Position numbers and translations under genes: made by a program. From an uncultured Saprospiraceae bacterium (lineage in GTDB: Bacteria; Bacteroidota; Bacteroidia; Chitinophagales; Saprospiraceae), in the NCBI GenBank assembly GCA_937995755.1, contig CALKJD010000148.1, forward strand, positions 1 through 32,874: a stretch of 32,874 nt of DNA, given 5' to 3'. The notes beneath the pieces were generated by a model, which made no database searches, had not been told where the DNA came from, and saw nothing but the letters and a program-made list of their open reading frames with translations. Shown here one piece after another: positions 1-9,058 of this stretch; the first letter of the stretch is position 1, and each line of letters begins with the position of its first letter.

Positions 1-53
1 CGTCACTCACAATGGAGTAACGCTCTAAGTTAACATGCTAAAATGTTATCTTT

Positions 54-70
54 AATAAGCTAAGCTTATT
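54..70 (-). terminator. Possible weak hairpin at the 3' end of the giant T9SS gene
   Basis: AATAAGC (54-60) and GCTTATT (64-70) form a 7-bp inverted repeat with a 3-nt loop that includes the stop codon of the T9SS gene (66-68). A second short repeat, taacat/atgtta, lies just downstream at about 32-48. There is no clean T-run on the minus strand, so this is only a weak candidate terminator. Confidence 0.25.
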
Positions 71-3000
71 TGATCTTGATCATTTTACGTACAACGCTTC
101 CTTGATCTGCGTCTATCTTGTAGTATAATACTCCAGAAGCTGCAATCGACTCTGTATCTAGAGTAATTGTATGACTTCCTTTAGTATAGTCGTTAGTTAC
201 TTTTCTAATCACTTTACCAGCCATATCTAATACTGTTAGTGTTACTGGACTATCTGCATCTATAGCAAAGTTGATCTCTGTAGTATTTCTGAATGGGTTA
301 GGTCTGTTTTGCTTCACAGTCAATCCATTAGTTAATATCTCATTATCAGATCCTCTTAGGCTAAGCTCTACTCCATGTACAGTGTAATCTGCATCATACA
401 CTTCAGCATCAGTTACTCTTGATGTAAAGTCAATTAGATCTCCTATGTTACCGTTACCATGTGCCGTGAAAGACAAGTAGAATAATGGTTCATCATCTGA
501 AACTGTTGTTGGTTCTACATCACTCCAAGAAGTAGTGATCATACCTTGATCTAATCTGTTAAGTGCAAAATGCTTGTCACTTACGATAAGCGCACCCATC
601 TCGTATCCGTTGAAGTTAAGCTTAGTAGCATCAAATTCAATCGTAAACTGATATCCTAGAATATCTTCGAAATCTTGAGCGTAGATCGGCAACTTAATTT
701 GAGCACCTTGTGGTACATCCATAGCATCCGTAAGGAATACCATTGTGTTAGATGATCTTGTCTCTGTAGTCTCTGTACCATTTACATTATACGTAGCACT
801 ACTGTTGACATCACCAATTTTCACCGCGATCATATCCATCTGTGCTCTATTAGAATTAATATTATCAAATGAGATAGACTCATCATACGGCCATGGACTT
901 GATACATCATTAAATTCTTGTCTACCATCAACAAACCTCCATGATGACTGACCATTTGGATATTCTGGTGTTACGCCTAATACTAACTTTCTTAATGCTA
1001 CGATATCACTTGCAGATATCTTCTCATTGTTATCTATATCAGAAGCGATCACTTTATAAGGAGATTCAAACTCATCGAATCCTAATAAGTGTCTCTGGAT
1101 CAATACAAGGTCAAGAGTAGAAACACCGTTAGTGTAATCACCATCTTTTTCAGCTACAATCTCGTAATCGAATCCGATCGGAAGGTTAGCAAATATATAG
1201 CTACCATCTTCTGCCGTCATCATCTGACCATCAATCTCTGGTGCAGTACTTGACATGATTACAAGTGTCTCATCAATATTCTCGTAATCTTCTGTTCTTA
1301 CTTGACCAGCGATGTTAAGAATAAATCCACTTTCTCCGCACTGATCTTCAGCACCTTCTTGTAATACTAATTCTATAGAACAATAATCTTGATTGTCATC
1401 TTTATCCGTAACATACATTCTTAGAACAGTATCTCTAGATTCACCATTAGGAATATCTGCACAAGTAAATGTACGAGTCTTATCATTCGTATTAGTAGAG
1501 AATGAATACACTAGATCTTCTGTAGGAGTACAATTATCGAAACTTCCGAAATCATAATCTTCCGCATTGATAGTAATCATACCACTACTAGGCATTACCA
1601 CAGTAGTAAGGCTAGTAATACAGTATGGTGTAGGTTTTTTACAATCTACTACTGTGAACAAGTAAGAACATTTTGATGCATTTCCACATCCATCTTCTGC
1701 TGTCCAAGTGATACTGTGTGTACCTTCTGAATACGTTCGAGTTACTGAACTTGAACTTCCTGTGTAATTAACACTACCATCATTATCTACATCGATCTCA
1801 TAAGAGAAAGATATTTGAGCTGCTGGTGTACAATCATCTGTAGCATTAGCTAAAAGTGTTACAGAACCTTGGCAACCTTCTTCGTAAACACAAACTTCTC
1901 TATCGTTACAGTTAGTTACGAATGTAGGAGCAACGTTGTTGTTCAACTTGATCACTTGAGTATCTTCCCACCATCCTTGTCCGAGTGTAGGATTATTCTC
2001 ATTGTACTGACACCAATCTATTACTGTCCACTTTCTTAAGATCTTCACACAAGCTCCTGCCAATGTAAATACTTGATCTTCAGAGTATGCAGCAACTAGG
2101 CTACAGCTATTATCATTAAGTACTGGACCTGGTGCATTATCTGGATCGATATCATCAAGACATCCAAACTCTTCTACATCATTTGGCCAATCGATATCAT
2201 CGTAGCTAAATACATCATTTGGAGCAGTCTCAAGTGTGATTATTTGATCACATGTATTCTTTAATCCTTCGGCATCTACAATTGTAAATACTCTTCTGAT
2301 TGTTTTTTCTCCACAATTGTTTTCTGTAATGATATTATCTTCATAATCATCAGATACAATTTGACAGTTATCAACGAATTCAATATAACCTGTAATCGAA
2401 GGATCGTATGCAGACTGACAATCTAAAGTAATATCAGCAGGACACATTGTAATAAATGGAGGCAACTTATCTTCTACTGATACTGTAACCATACATGTGT
2501 TAGATAATCCTTCTGAATCTGTAACTTCAAACATTACCATTACTTCTTGGCCTCTCTCTTCACAACAGAATGTTACTGTCTCAGCAAAGTTATTAGCTCC
2601 ACCACAGAGGTTAGTCATTTTACGCGCTCTGTAAGAAACTATTTCTCCACAGTTGTCAAAACTACCATCATCGAAGGTCTTTGCGTTAACTATTGCTTGT
2701 CCATCTCCCCCTAATCCTACTACTGTAAACTCATCACAGATAGCAAATGGTGGAAGTTGATCCTCTACAGTAACTGTAAATCTACGTGTAGCAGTATTAC
2801 CACAAAGGTCAGAAACAGTCCACTGCATCCATAATCTACCTGCAGGTAATTCTCTCACTAAGAACTTACCGTCAAACAATTCTGTAATGTTAGTTTCTAA
2901 GTAGAATGCATTTGCATCAGGAGTACCATTATCCGTAGCAACTGTCCATCCTAGAGTATATTCTAAATCTTCTGTTGGCGTACATTCTCCAGATATTGAT

Positions 3001-5927
3001 GGTTTAGAAAGTGCCACTTCTGCTTCACAGAATTCTGAATTAGCCGAAATAGTTAAGTCTGGTAAGAATGCAATAGTTGGAGCATTCTTATCTTCTACTT
3101 TGATTATCTGAGTGTACTCTATCAATTCACTACTACACCACTCTAAAAGTTTGAATTTACGAACCAACTTATAAGAAAGTGGGCATATATCAATTCTCGT
3201 ATCTTCGTAAGGGAATATCTGAACATTATCACAGAAATCACCAGTTGGCTGACCCGTTACCGATACTGCAGGGTGGCCATTATCATCTGTAGCAAAGTTA
3301 CCATTACATGATAGAGTGTTCATTTGAATTCCATCAAAATTAGCTGGGAATGAAAGTGTAGAAAGATCATTTCTGTAAACATATATATTCTGTACACAGC
3401 TAATAACTGCATTACCAGAAGCATCTGATCCAGACCAAGTACGTTCTATTATCTCACTATAGTCACTAGAACATTCTTGTTCCAATGTATTATCATTATA
3501 ACCAAGCGTAATAGGACCACATAAGTCGATACCTGTTACTCTATATACTTGATCATCGATCAATTGGTAAGAGATGTTTTCATTTGTTGTTGGAAATCCT
3601 ACAGTTGCACCAGATTGACTCACTACAAGATTCGCTGCATTGATTACACCACCATCGCCATCGAAAGCGTCAGTAATAGTTATTTTCCATGTTCCATTAG
3701 GATCTATACCATCAAACTCCGAAAGCGGTGCATTAGATTGGTACGCTCCTGAAATAGCTGGATCAGCTCCTGCTACACATGCTTCAAGCGACTCCAGATT
3801 CGCTGCAGTATTCATAGCTTCATCATCTAGAGTAATTCTTATTCCTTGCTCAGCGCAGAATCCTCCAGGAAATACCATAAGTGCAACTTCTTCACCTGTT
3901 GGTGATGTGATACTCGCTATAAGGTCTGAAGGAAATGAATGATCAATATCTAGTACTACATTGATATCTGTTACTGATGCACCATTTAATCCATATACTT
4001 CTATTTCTATTTCATTTACTGATGGTGACTCAGGTATAACCATCCCATCTACATCTCCAGCGAATGTTACCATTTCAGAAACATTAGATCCTGGAACTGT
4101 TGATCCTGTACAAGTAGTATATATATCAGTACAATCAAGTGAAGGTCCATATTTATCTTCTACAAAAAGCTCTCCCCAACATGAGTTACCATCTGGATCA
4201 GTTACAGTTGCTGTAAGTGTCATTCCAACTTGATCAGCACCTACTGTATTACCGAGTGCTACTCCGTTAGCTCCTTCTATAGTAACTATATAATCATCAT
4301 AACAACCATAATCTCCACCTTCAAGAATCATATCAGCTGTAACTGTAACAGAACACTCATCGTCTAAAGAGATGTTAACTGCATCATTACAAGCTATTGA
4401 TCCTGTTGAAGATTCAAATTCTATTACTTCTACAGTGAATGCACATGCAGTAGCATTTCCACTTGCATCTGCTATATCAAATGAAAGATTATATATACCT
4501 GGCGTAAATGTTCCGTTAATCTCTTGTCCTGTATTATCAGTCTGCGTTACTGAGAACGCTGCTTTCTTAGCATTTAAAGATATTAAAGCTCCATAATCTG
4601 GAAATAATACATCCATATCTGCTGGCTCTGAAAAACCACAGAAATCAGATTGAAAATATGAAGGTGCGGTCTGACTGTCTATATTGAAACCCATCGTAAA
4701 GCCAGAAACGAATCCTGATTGAGTAGATACCTTTACTACTACTGTTTCATCTGGAGAGAATGTACCATCTACAGCTATAGTAGCATAATACATATCATCA
4801 TTAGGAAGTGTCTGAGTATTAGTAGAAACTAACTCGAGATCATTAGCTGCTAGCGAACCATTATATCTATATAGGCTTACTTCAACTTGAGCATCGTTTA
4901 GAGATTCGAAAATTCCTACAGATACGCTTTCAACAGTTACATCTGTATTAGCACCTGATGCAGCTAAATCAAATATTCTAAAATAGCTAGAAGCTCCTCC
5001 TGGACAAGCAACACCATCTTGAATTTCTTCTACATCACCGTTTTGTGAGATTGTAAGATCAAGGTCTTGACAATTGTCACTCATTGAGAATGGCTCTTGT
5101 ACGAATACGTCACATTCTCCAGCTTCAAGCGCTATAGTGATGTTATCACAATTTACTACTACAGGTTCTTGAGTATCTTCAACTGTAAGCATCATAGTAC
5201 ATACCGCTTCGATATTTCCACCACTATTAGCAACGAATGAAATTTCGTGAACACCTACTTCATAATATCCAGACATATCTACTGGATTAGGAGTACATGT
5301 ACCTGTAACATCAGCCAAAGGAATATTCACTTGCGCTCCACACTCACCAGAATCTGCTGACACTGTCATATCCATTGGACAAGTAATTTCACATGCAATT
5401 TGCTGTATAATTACTTGTGCGGTTTCTACACTTGCCACTCCATTATTACCAAATCCATCACCTGTAAAAGTAACGTCGATAACGATAGGACCAGTAACTG
5501 TCATATCTGCGGTAATAGATAATCCAAAAGTGGTAAGTACATCAGCGAAAGCACCACATGCACTACCACCTGCTTCGAATCCTGTACGTGACCATCCTGG
5601 GCCAGCTACCTGATCTCCTTGGTTAGCTCCACAACCCAAATATGGGCTTGGTGATGGAGTACCATGTGTCAGTGTGATTCCTGATGCAGGAGAACTTACT
5701 GAGAATGAAATATTATCTACCCATTCTAATGTGTTAGATTCAAACAATGTCTGAATTTCTACATTCGAAGTAGAGTTAAAAAGATATCCATCTGTGGTCG
5801 TTGCTGACGGATTGATGATATCTGCTCTCATTACACCAGTACATAACACTAGAGCTAATACCGTCAATAGGCATTGCTTAGATATAGTAGCTGCATAAGA
5901 GCTAAGGTTTGTAATTATAGTTTTCAT
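66..5927 (-). CDS. Giant T9SS-secreted surface protein with P-domain, HYR-like repeats, dockerin and cohesin-like modules
   Basis: A 1953-residue exported protein. Residues 1-36 form a signal peptide (hydrophobic LLTVLALVLCTGV, then RA-D). Cys-rich HYR-like/Ig-like repeats with the recurring VEDxxxP...C pattern start near residue 176 and recur to about 1530. A proprotein-convertase P-domain-like module lies at about 630-775 (DIDHSFPSDLIASITSPTG ... DPNGTWKITITD). A carboxypeptidase-regulatory-like fold sits at about 1535-1594, followed by a type I dockerin pair at about 1595-1655 (DGDYTNGVSTLDLV and DIDNNEKISASDIV). A cohesin-like domain is at about 1728-1858 (GYQFTIEFDATKLNF). The last ~85 residues are a T9SS type A sorting domain (RPNPFRNTTEI ... 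VVRKMIKIK). By family knowledge it is exported through the T9SS and held on the surface or released. A role in adhesion or matrix building is inference; no catalytic domain is recognised. Confidence 0.88.
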   Translation of the reverse strand: MKTIITNLSSYAATISKQCLLTVLALVLCTGVMRADIINPSATTTDGYLFNSTSNVEIQTLFESNTLEWVDNISFSVSSPASGITLTHGTPSPSPYLGCGANQGDQVAGPGWSRTGFEAGGSACGAFADVLTTFGLSITADMTVTGPIVIDVTFTGDGFGNNGVASVETAQVIIQQIACEITCPMDMTVSADSGECGAQVNIPLADVTGTCTPNPVDMSGYYEVGVHEISFVANSGGNIEAVCTMMLTVEDTQEPVVVNCDNITIALEAGECDVFVQEPFSMSDNCQDLDLTISQNGDVEEIQDGVACPGGASSYFRIFDLAASGANTDVTVESVSVGIFESLNDAQVEVSLYRYNGSLAANDLELVSTNTQTLPNDDMYYATIAVDGTFSPDETVVVKVSTQSGFVSGFTMGFNIDSQTAPSYFQSDFCGFSEPADMDVLFPDYGALISLNAKKAAFSVTQTDNTGQEINGTFTPGIYNLSFDIADASGNATACAFTVEVIEFESSTGSIACNDAVNISLDDECSVTVTADMILEGGDYGCYDDYIVTIEGANGVALGNTVGADQVGMTLTATVTDPDGNSCWGELFVEDKYGPSLDCTDIYTTCTGSTVPGSNVSEMVTFAGDVDGMVIPESPSVNEIEIEVYGLNGASVTDINVVLDIDHSFPSDLIASITSPTGEEVALMVFPGGFCAEQGIRITLDDEAMNTAANLESLEACVAGADPAISGAYQSNAPLSEFDGIDPNGTWKITITDAFDGDGGVINAANLVVSQSGATVGFPTTNENISYQLIDDQVYRVTGIDLCGPITLGYNDNTLEQECSSDYSEIIERTWSGSDASGNAVISCVQNIYVYRNDLSTLSFPANFDGIQMNTLSCNGNFATDDNGHPAVSVTGQPTGDFCDNVQIFPYEDTRIDICPLSYKLVRKFKLLEWCSSELIEYTQIIKVEDKNAPTIAFLPDLTISANSEFCEAEVALSKPSISGECTPTEDLEYTLGWTVATDNGTPDANAFYLETNITELFDGKFLVRELPAGRLWMQWTVSDLCGNTATRRFTVTVEDQLPPFAICDEFTVVGLGGDGQAIVNAKTFDDGSFDNCGEIVSYRARKMTNLCGGANNFAETVTFCCEERGQEVMVMFEVTDSEGLSNTCMVTVSVEDKLPPFITMCPADITLDCQSAYDPSITGYIEFVDNCQIVSDDYEDNIITENNCGEKTIRRVFTIVDAEGLKNTCDQIITLETAPNDVFSYDDIDWPNDVEEFGCLDDIDPDNAPGPVLNDNSCSLVAAYSEDQVFTLAGACVKILRKWTVIDWCQYNENNPTLGQGWWEDTQVIKLNNNVAPTFVTNCNDREVCVYEEGCQGSVTLLANATDDCTPAAQISFSYEIDVDNDGSVNYTGSSSSVTRTYSEGTHSITWTAEDGCGNASKCSYLFTVVDCKKPTPYCITSLTTVVMPSSGMITINAEDYDFGSFDNCTPTEDLVYSFSTNTNDKTRTFTCADIPNGESRDTVLRMYVTDKDDNQDYCSIELVLQEGAEDQCGESGFILNIAGQVRTEDYENIDETLVIMSSTAPEIDGQMMTAEDGSYIFANLPIGFDYEIVAEKDGDYTNGVSTLDLVLIQRHLLGFDEFESPYKVIASDIDNNEKISASDIVALRKLVLGVTPEYPNGQSSWRFVDGRQEFNDVSSPWPYDESISFDNINSNRAQMDMIAVKIGDVNSSATYNVNGTETTETRSSNTMVFLTDAMDVPQGAQIKLPIYAQDFEDILGYQFTIEFDATKLNFNGYEMGALIVSDKHFALNRLDQGMITTSWSDVEPTTVSDDEPLFYLSFTAHGNGNIGDLIDFTSRVTDAEVYDADYTVHGVELSLRGSDNEILTNGLTVKQNRPNPFRNTTEINFAIDADSPVTLTVLDMAGKVIRKVTNDYTKGSHTITLDTESIAASGVLYYKIDADQGSVVRKMIKIK

Positions 5928-6025
5928 AAATTAAAATTTTCGGTTTTTAGGCCAAGTGGGAAATAGCTTTCAAGTAGCTACTCTCCTAAGTCTAGTAATT
6001 TTGTTTCAGAATAATTTATATCTAC

Positions 6026-6433
6026 TTAGTAGCTTACTAGAGGAAGTATTTCACTTCTTATCCAGTTCACTCTACTTTTTTCTCCGTTTTCGAGCGGCAC
6101 CTCTGCAACTGCTACAGACATGGATGTATATTTGTCTGTTGCGAGATTTGCTTCTACAGCTTCTTGTACAGATGATCCAAGTTTTAAAGATTTGAGGATC
6201 TTCTTGATCACTCTTTGCTTTTCTAATGCTCTGAGATACGCGTTATTATCACTATCTTCGAGAGTAGACATTGTTGCTCCGAGGTATTTAGACTCGTCAG
6301 CGAGATTGGTAATTGCTGTAGGTTTACTGTGATAGCTTTGTGCATTCATAGAGAATACAGTTAGCATCATAAAAACCATAGACAGCATCATTTTGAAACA
6401 GCTAGATTTTTTCATTTTTTTAAATTTTAGCAT
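6026..6433 (-). CDS. Small secreted protein of unknown function
   Basis: 135 residues from the first ATG; an in-frame ATG at residue 7 (6415) gives a more typical signal peptide (MKKSSCFKMMLSMVFMM... ending MNAQ), so I prefer 6415 as the start. The mature part is about 100 residues, mixed charge, probably helical (KQRVIKKILKSLKLG), with no motif I recognise. It ends 98 nt before the start of the 1953-residue T9SS protein on the same strand, so the two may be co-transcribed. It lacks a T9SS sorting domain and a lipobox cysteine, which predicts a periplasmic protein. Confidence 0.65.
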   Translation of the reverse strand: MLKFKKMKKSSCFKMMLSMVFMMLTVFSMNAQSYHSKPTAITNLADESKYLGATMSTLEDSDNNAYLRALEKQRVIKKILKSLKLGSSVQEAVEANLATDKYTSMSVAVAEVPLENGEKSRVNWIRSEILPLVSY

Positions 6434-6627
6434 GAGTAATAATTAAAATTGGCCTTAATCGAGCCTAAAAATCGAATCGTCGAAAAGGGGTAAAATGTAT
6501 AAATCATTAATAATCAAGATCTTAAAGATTTACATATATTCATTTTGCACCATATGACGGCTCGTTCCTTATTAAGGCAAACATTATACCAATATTACAT
6601 ATGTACCCTATTGAACCGTAAGCTTAT

Positions 6628-7701
6628 ATGCATAGTGAAGAAAATACAAGTATAAAAAGTGGGAAGAAATCGAAGCCATGTCTCAATTGTGATACTCTCC
6701 TAGTAGATAATGCCACACATTGTCACCAGTGTGGTCAATCGATCAAAGAAGCGAGAATGACTGTCCGTGCTTTGCTGTCCGAGTTATTTACCAACCTATT
6801 TAACCTAGATGGTAAAATATGGAAGACGCTAAGAAAGATGTGGATGCCAGCATTCCTCACAAAAGAATATGTAAGTGGAAGACGAACAAGTTATTTTAAT
6901 CCAGCTCGATTTTTTGCCATCAACCTGATATTGCATTTTTTGCTTCTTACTTATACTATGTCACGCTCGGATTTAGGACTAGATTCGATGAAAGATGCTG
7001 CCGATATAACGAAGAGTGAGTTAGTAACTCAATATGATACTATTGCTACTACTTTGATACCTACTGCTGATAGTCTACAACTAGATACTTTACGTAGTGC
7101 ACTTTTTGGTGATGCCAGACATGTAGATCAAGATACCATGTTTGCCAGCATTCAGATATTTACTAATCTTGGAGAGTATGGAATTTTAAAAAAGGATGCC
7201 TACTCATTGTCATCACAAGAGCTTTATGACAAATACAAGGTTACAGGCTGGTGGGACAAGTTATTTATACGACAGACGATCAAGATCAACAAGAATAGAG
7301 AATCGACACTTACATATATCATCGGCAACTTATCTTGGGTGGTGATACTCGTACTTTTTTTCATCGCAGCACTCATGAAGCTCTTATATGCGAGGGGTGG
7401 TTATTATTACGTAGAACATGCTGTACTCATGATGCTTCTACATGCCAAAGCATTTTTAGTATTGAATTTACTAATGATTGCTTCATTATTTTATCCTTCT
7501 CCTGATGAAGATTTCTTAAGTGGATTCACTGTAATAGTGTACGGCACCACTGCGATATACTTATTGATCACTATGAAAATCTATTATCAACAAGGTTGGT
7601 TTAAAACTATTTTAAAATATATAATAGTCGGTATTGGTTATTTGATATCTCTATTCTTCTTCATGTTACTTGTGACTATTATCGGTGCAGCACTCTTTTG
7701 A
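6628..7701 (+). CDS. DUF3667 family membrane protein with N-terminal zinc ribbon
   Basis: 357 residues. The N-terminus has a zinc-ribbon knuckle pair, C18-x2-C21 and C32-x2-C35 (CLNC ... CHQCGQS). It is followed by the conserved DUF3667 stretch (FNLDGKIWKTLRK, YVSGRRTSYFNPARFF). The first membrane segment is at about 95-110, a soluble insert follows at about 111-222, and four further hydrophobic segments lie between about 228 and 355. The family is widespread in Bacteroidota and has no established function. It is divergent from the small secreted protein gene; the 194 nt between them show no good -7 box. It is followed 99 nt later by a MerR gene that has its own promoter. Confidence 0.85.
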   Translation: MHSEENTSIKSGKKSKPCLNCDTLLVDNATHCHQCGQSIKEARMTVRALLSELFTNLFNLDGKIWKTLRKMWMPAFLTKEYVSGRRTSYFNPARFFAINLILHFLLLTYTMSRSDLGLDSMKDAADITKSELVTQYDTIATTLIPTADSLQLDTLRSALFGDARHVDQDTMFASIQIFTNLGEYGILKKDAYSLSSQELYDKYKVTGWWDKLFIRQTIKINKNRESTLTYIIGNLSWVVILVLFFIAALMKLLYARGGYYYVEHAVLMMLLHAKAFLVLNLLMIASLFYPSPDEDFLSGFTVIVYGTTAIYLLITMKIYYQQGWFKTILKYIIVGIGYLISLFFFMLLVTIIGAALF

Positions 7702-7768
7702 TAGCCATATATTACATTCAATCAGTGCAAACCCTGAGACTCATCACATTTCTTTAAATAGGATACTT

Positions 7769-7776
7769 TACTTTTG
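7769..7776 (+). promoter_or_regulatory. Bacteroidota -7 promoter box for the MerR gene
   Basis: TACTTTTG matches the Bacteroidota -7 consensus TAnnTTTG exactly and lies 24 nt before the MerR ATG, predicting a leader of about 20 nt. No clear TTTG -33 element is seen at the expected spacing. Confidence 0.55.
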
Positions 7777-7800
7777 AGTAAATGCTTATATTAGTACATA

Positions 7801-8133
7801 ATGAAGATCACAAAAGAACTCACTAAACTATATTACAGCATCGGAGAAGTCTCTGAGATGTTTGGAGTGACTAATTCTCTTGTCAGATATTGGGAGACAG
7901 AATTCCATCAACTTAAGCCAAAGAAGAACAGAAGAGGTGATAGGCAATTCACTATAAAAGATATACATGTGATAGAGCGGATCTACACTTTGGTGAAGGA
8001 AAGAGGATTTACCCTAGATGGTGCCAAAAAAGAGATGAAGAGCAAAAATGATCTTAATTATAAAGATCATAAGCAAGAGGTCATAGAAAAACTCGAGCTC
8101 ATCAAACTAAAACTAAAACGCCTGACAGATTAA
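7801..8133 (+). CDS. Short MerR-family transcriptional regulator
   Basis: 110 residues. A MerR winged helix-turn-helix occupies about 10-80 (YYSIGEVSEMFGVTNSLVRYWE, with the RYWE signature and the wing RRGDRQFTIKDI). A short helical tail (QEVIEKLELIKLKLKRL) probably makes the dimer coiled coil. There is no effector-binding domain and no cysteine pattern for metal sensing, so it is a minimal MerR of a kind common in Bacteroidota. Its target is unknown. The gene has a consensus -7 box 24 nt upstream, and its stop codon lies inside the downstream terminator hairpin. Confidence 0.9.
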   Translation: MKITKELTKLYYSIGEVSEMFGVTNSLVRYWETEFHQLKPKKNRRGDRQFTIKDIHVIERIYTLVKERGFTLDGAKKEMKSKNDLNYKDHKQEVIEKLELIKLKLKRLTD

Positions 8134-8150
8134 TATCTATCAGGCGTTTT
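8115..8150. terminator. Bidirectional rho-independent terminator
   Basis: An 11-bp stem (8115-8125 with 8140-8150, core CGCCTGA/TCAGGCG) is extended by 4 bp past one mismatch (8127-8130 with 8135-8138) around a TAAT loop. A T-run follows on the plus strand and T-rich sequence on the minus strand. It serves the convergent MerR and DUF4197 genes. The MerR stop codon (8131-8133) is in the loop. Confidence 0.85.
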
Positions 8151-8178
8151 CTTTATATCCTAAGTTATTAACTCGACG

Positions 8179-8934
8179 TTAATCTTGCTTTGCAAATACA
8201 TCTTTGAGCAACTGTGTAGGTCTTTGGTCTACATTATTTCTGATCCCTTCTTCTTTCTTTTCTATTAATGAGAACATACCATTAAGCGCGGCTTTATTAA
8301 CATGGTCATCCAATTCAGGGTTTACATCTTTTACCAATGGCAATTTATTGTAAGCGCTTACTACTGATCTCCAATAGTCACGAGCATTTACTTCATCGAG
8401 CGATGCAACGATCACAGGCATAAATTCTGTGTAGAGCTTTTCGTAACTTTTACTCTTAAGGTAACCCGTAGCCGCGTCATCTTCTCCTGTAAGAATATTC
8501 ATAGCATCATCAAAAGACATTGAAAGTATAGCGTCTTTAAAAATTGGAGCTGCCTTCTTCGCTGCTATTTCAGCACCTTCATTCATCTTTAGTACCAAGT
8601 CTCTTTCTACATTTTCAAAACCTGGAACATGCTTTACCTTGGACACAATCTTCTGTGCATCATCAGGAATTAGTATTTTATATTGGCTACCTAGGTAACC
8701 ATCTTTAGCTGACAAGGTCTCTACTGCCGTAGAAACGCCATTATCCAAAGCTTCTTTGAGGCCATTTGCTACTTGATCTTTGCCTAGAGAATTTCCATTT
8801 CCACTAAGTACTTCTTCTGCTTGATCCACTTTTTTCTTAAGTTTATCTAGAAACTGTGCATTACTGTCAGTACTCCCACCGATCAAAATGGCTACCATCA
8901 AAAATGCAAATCTTGAAATTCTTGAAATATTCAT
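8179..8934 (-). CDS. DUF4197 domain-containing exported protein
   Basis: 251 residues with a signal peptide (about 1-26, RFAFLMVAILIGGSTDSNAQ). The rest matches the DUF4197 family: VANGLKEALDNGVSTAVETLS, a G-Y-L-G motif, KVPGFENVERDL-like sequence (VKHVPGFENVERDL), and FKDAILSMSFDDAMNIL with the TGEDDAATGYLKSKS segment. The predicted fold is mostly helical and periplasmic. The family is found in Bacteroidota and Proteobacteria and has no proven function. It is monocistronic by context: convergent with the MerR gene, and separated by 124 nt from the TauE-like gene, which lies upstream on the same strand. Confidence 0.87.
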   Translation of the reverse strand: MNISRISRFAFLMVAILIGGSTDSNAQFLDKLKKKVDQAEEVLSGNGNSLGKDQVANGLKEALDNGVSTAVETLSAKDGYLGSQYKILIPDDAQKIVSKVKHVPGFENVERDLVLKMNEGAEIAAKKAAPIFKDAILSMSFDDAMNILTGEDDAATGYLKSKSYEKLYTEFMPVIVASLDEVNARDYWRSVVSAYNKLPLVKDVNPELDDHVNKAALNGMFSLIEKKEEGIRNNVDQRPTQLLKDVFAKQD

Positions 8935-9058
8935 GTTTTTATATTTTAGTTTTTTAGTTCATCTTTCTAATAATACCAATATCAAAAACGGATGAGAAGT
9001 TCTTTCAAAGTATAAACTTGACTATAAAGTATTGTTAAAAATACAATATCCACAAGCA

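Noticed and set aside
3640..3942. 100-codon plus-strand reading frame inside the giant T9SS gene
   Set aside because: Antisense shadow of the P-domain coding region; no independent support.
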